15,265 nt of DNA from Deltaproteobacteria bacterium (GTDB lineage: Bacteria > Myxococcota_A > UBA9160 > UBA4427). The stretch lies in the NCBI GenBank assembly GCA_011051925.1, contig DRKE01000525.1:1-15265 (forward strand), read 5' to 3'. Position 1 is the stretch's first letter. Each line of letters begins with the position of its first letter. A model generated the notes under the pieces. That model saw only the letters and a program-made list of their open reading frames with translations. It was not told where the DNA came from and ran no database searches. Both the position numbers and the translations under genes were made by a program. This document shows positions 14,280 to 15,265 of the stretch, piece after piece.

Positions 14280-14303
14280 CTCGCTGGGCTCGCTGGGCGC
14301 GGC

Positions 14304-14332
14304 AGCATAGTCGCGGATGCCCCGCGCGTCGA
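14304..14332 (-). promoter_or_regulatory. Candidate sigma-70-type promoter for rpsT
   Basis: On the minus strand TCGACG (14332-14327) and TATGCT (14309-14304) are spaced by 17 bases, each matching 4 of 6 positions of the sigma-70 consensus. Transcription would start near 14297, giving a leader of about 30 bases that contains the SD. Matches are partial, so this is a proposal. Confidence 0.35.
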
Positions 14333-14387
14333 GTGTCCAGCCGCCGTCCGACCGTTCGGGACCCGCCCGGTTTCGGGGCAGGCCTGT

Positions 14388-14399
14388 TCCCCGCGGGGA
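14388..14399. other. Perfect 12-base palindrome in the rpsT divergent intergenic region
   Basis: TCCCCGCGGGGA is its own reverse complement and sits in the 203-base region between the two divergent UUG-start genes. It could be an operator for either gene or a chance GC-rich palindrome. I see no convincing + strand promoter for the gene at 14469. Confidence 0.3.
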
Positions 14400-14456
14400 T
14401 TCTCTTCAGGGCGGGGTCCCATCCGCCGATACGCAGGCTGGATTCCATCGATCCGG

Positions 14457-14463
14457 AAGGAGG
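14457..14463 (+). promoter_or_regulatory. Ribosome binding site that fixes the TTG start at 14469
   Basis: AAGGAGG, a near-perfect anti-16S match, lies 5 bases before TTG at 14469. No in-frame ATG occurs until codon 235, so this SD and the signal peptide directly after the TTG are what identify the gene start. Confidence 0.75.
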
Positions 14464-14468
14464 TTCGA

Positions 14469-15265
14469 TTGGTTCGTCGCCGGTCGCTCGCGTTCTCGAT
14501 TCTGGTCCTGGCGGGGACGTGCGCTTTCACCCTGCAGGCCGGGGTCGTCTCGGCCGAGGTCGCCTCCACGGCCGGTTCGTCCGTCGTGGCGCACCCGGAT
14601 CCGGTCGCCGATCCCTGGCTGGCGGAAGAGGGGCCTCCCGGCCCTGCGCCGACCGCAGAAGGCGCCGCCGAGGAGAAGGTGGTCGCGGCCTGGAAGAGCG
14701 CGCCGGACGCGGCCTATGCGCGGGCCGCCGCCCTCCGCCGCGTCCGACTCGAGTTCGGACTCGGCGATCTGCTCGCCCCGGCCCGCGTGATCCTGGAGAG
14801 CGCGACCGAGGACGACCCGGAGATCTATACGGGCTTCGCGCGGGATCTCGCTCCCGGCGTGCCCCTGATCCAGTTCGAACATGTCGCTGCGCTCTTTCGT
14901 TCCGGCGATACGGGTTCCGCCATCCGATCCTTGCGGGACGCGCTCGGCTCCTTGGCGCGGAGTCTTCCGGCCCAACTCTGGATCATCGAGAACATCTCGC
15001 TCCCTCTTCTCCTCGTCGTACTGGGGGCGTCGCTGGGCTTCATCCTGCTCGCGGCGTTGCAGGTCTTTCCTCATGCGGCCCACGATCTGGGGGATCTGAT
15101 CGGCGGGCGGCGCGCTCCCGTATTCGTTCGGCATGCCGCCCTGGCCGCGTTGGTCCTCGTTCCTCTTTCGATGGGGGAGGGCGTCATCGGGCTCGCCCTC
15201 GCACTCTTCACGCTGGCCTTCGCCTATGGAAAGTCCGGCCAGCGCAAGGTGCTCGTCATGGCGGC
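14469..15265 (+). CDS. Exported/membrane protein of unknown function, UUG start, cut by right edge
   Basis: The frame stays open for 265 codons to the window end. It opens with MVRRRSLAFSILVLAG (UUG read as Met), a basic n-region and hydrophobic core, with a likely signal-peptidase I site VSA|E after residue 29. Residues 30-70 are Pro/Ala-rich and probably flexible. Residues ~71-170 are helical and Ala/Leu-rich; FEHVAALFRSGDTGSAIRSL (136-155) resembles a TPR-type helix pair, but one unit is not enough to assign the family. Probable membrane helices lie at ~178-200, ~218-233 and ~237-254, with a loop HDLGDLIGGRR. So the first ~145 mature residues are probably periplasmic, followed by membrane helices. 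I do not recognise the family. It is divergent from rpsT. Coding is supported by the SD, signal peptide and high-GC third positions typical of its neighbours. Confidence 0.8.
   Translation, partial: MVRRRSLAFSILVLAGTCAFTLQAGVVSAEVASTAGSSVVAHPDPVADPWLAEEGPPGPAPTAEGAAEEKVVAAWKSAPDAAYARAAALRRVRLEFGLGDLLAPARVILESATEDDPEIYTGFARDLAPGVPLIQFEHVAALFRSGDTGSAIRSLRDALGSLARSLPAQLWIIENISLPLLLVVLGASLGFILLAALQVFPHAAHDLGDLIGGRRAPVFVRHAALAALVLVPLSMGEGVIGLALALFTLAFAYGKSGQRKVLVMA

Noticed and set aside
14281..14300. Tandem CGCTGGGC copies upstream of rpsT as a regulatory repeat
   Set aside because: Only two 8-base copies with 1-2 base spacing in the short leader of rpsT; too little to support a function.
14469..14560. 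Right-edge protein as a lipoprotein (LAGTC)
   Set aside because: Thr before Cys does not fit a lipobox; a signal-peptidase I site VSA|E follows further on.

Overview
The window is a GC-rich (roughly 64-65% by eye), gene-dense stretch from a Gram-negative bacterium. LptE implies an LPS-type outer membrane. The CheA middle domain, the zinc-ribbon/receiver protein, the HEAT-repeat protein and the coiled-coil/GAF protein all look like families I associate with former Deltaproteobacteria (Myxococcota, Desulfobacterota, Binatota-like lineages). I cannot fix the phylum from sequence alone. I see no tRNA, rRNA, CRISPR array, insertion sequence or phage gene.

Layout. Bases 1-12087 hold a tightly packed chemosensory operon on the + strand: cheA (5' end cut off), cheW1, cheW2, a six-helix methyl-accepting chemoreceptor gene, a zinc-ribbon/receiver protein, a HEAT-repeat protein, cheR, cheB, a coiled-coil/GAF protein and cheY. 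Most junctions are 4- or 8-base stop/start overlaps, which suggests translational coupling. Bases 12190-13778 hold the housekeeping pair lptE-holA (LPS-assembly lipoprotein; DNA polymerase III delta), also overlapping. A 223-bp gap with GC-rich inverted repeats separates holA from the convergent rpsT (ribosomal protein S20, minus strand, UUG start). Divergent from rpsT, and running off the right edge, is a UUG-initiated gene for a protein with a signal peptide and membrane helices.

How the chemosensory genes fit together. Receptor, two CheW couplers and CheA form the signalling core. CheR and CheB provide adaptation. CheY is a complete single-domain output. No cheZ, cheC, cheX or cheD and no flagellar or pilus gene is present, so the output may be something other than swimming. 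The three accessory proteins (zinc ribbon plus degenerate receiver, HEAT solenoid, coiled coil plus GAF) are the least understood part and the best candidates for a system-specific input or output module.

Other points of interest are a receptor hairpin tip that departs from the E. coli Tsr contact residues, a receiver that keeps its phospho-Asp but has lost its Thr/Ser and Lys, strong over-use of GATC tied to Asp codon choice, and the two UUG start codons around the rpsT divergent promoter region.
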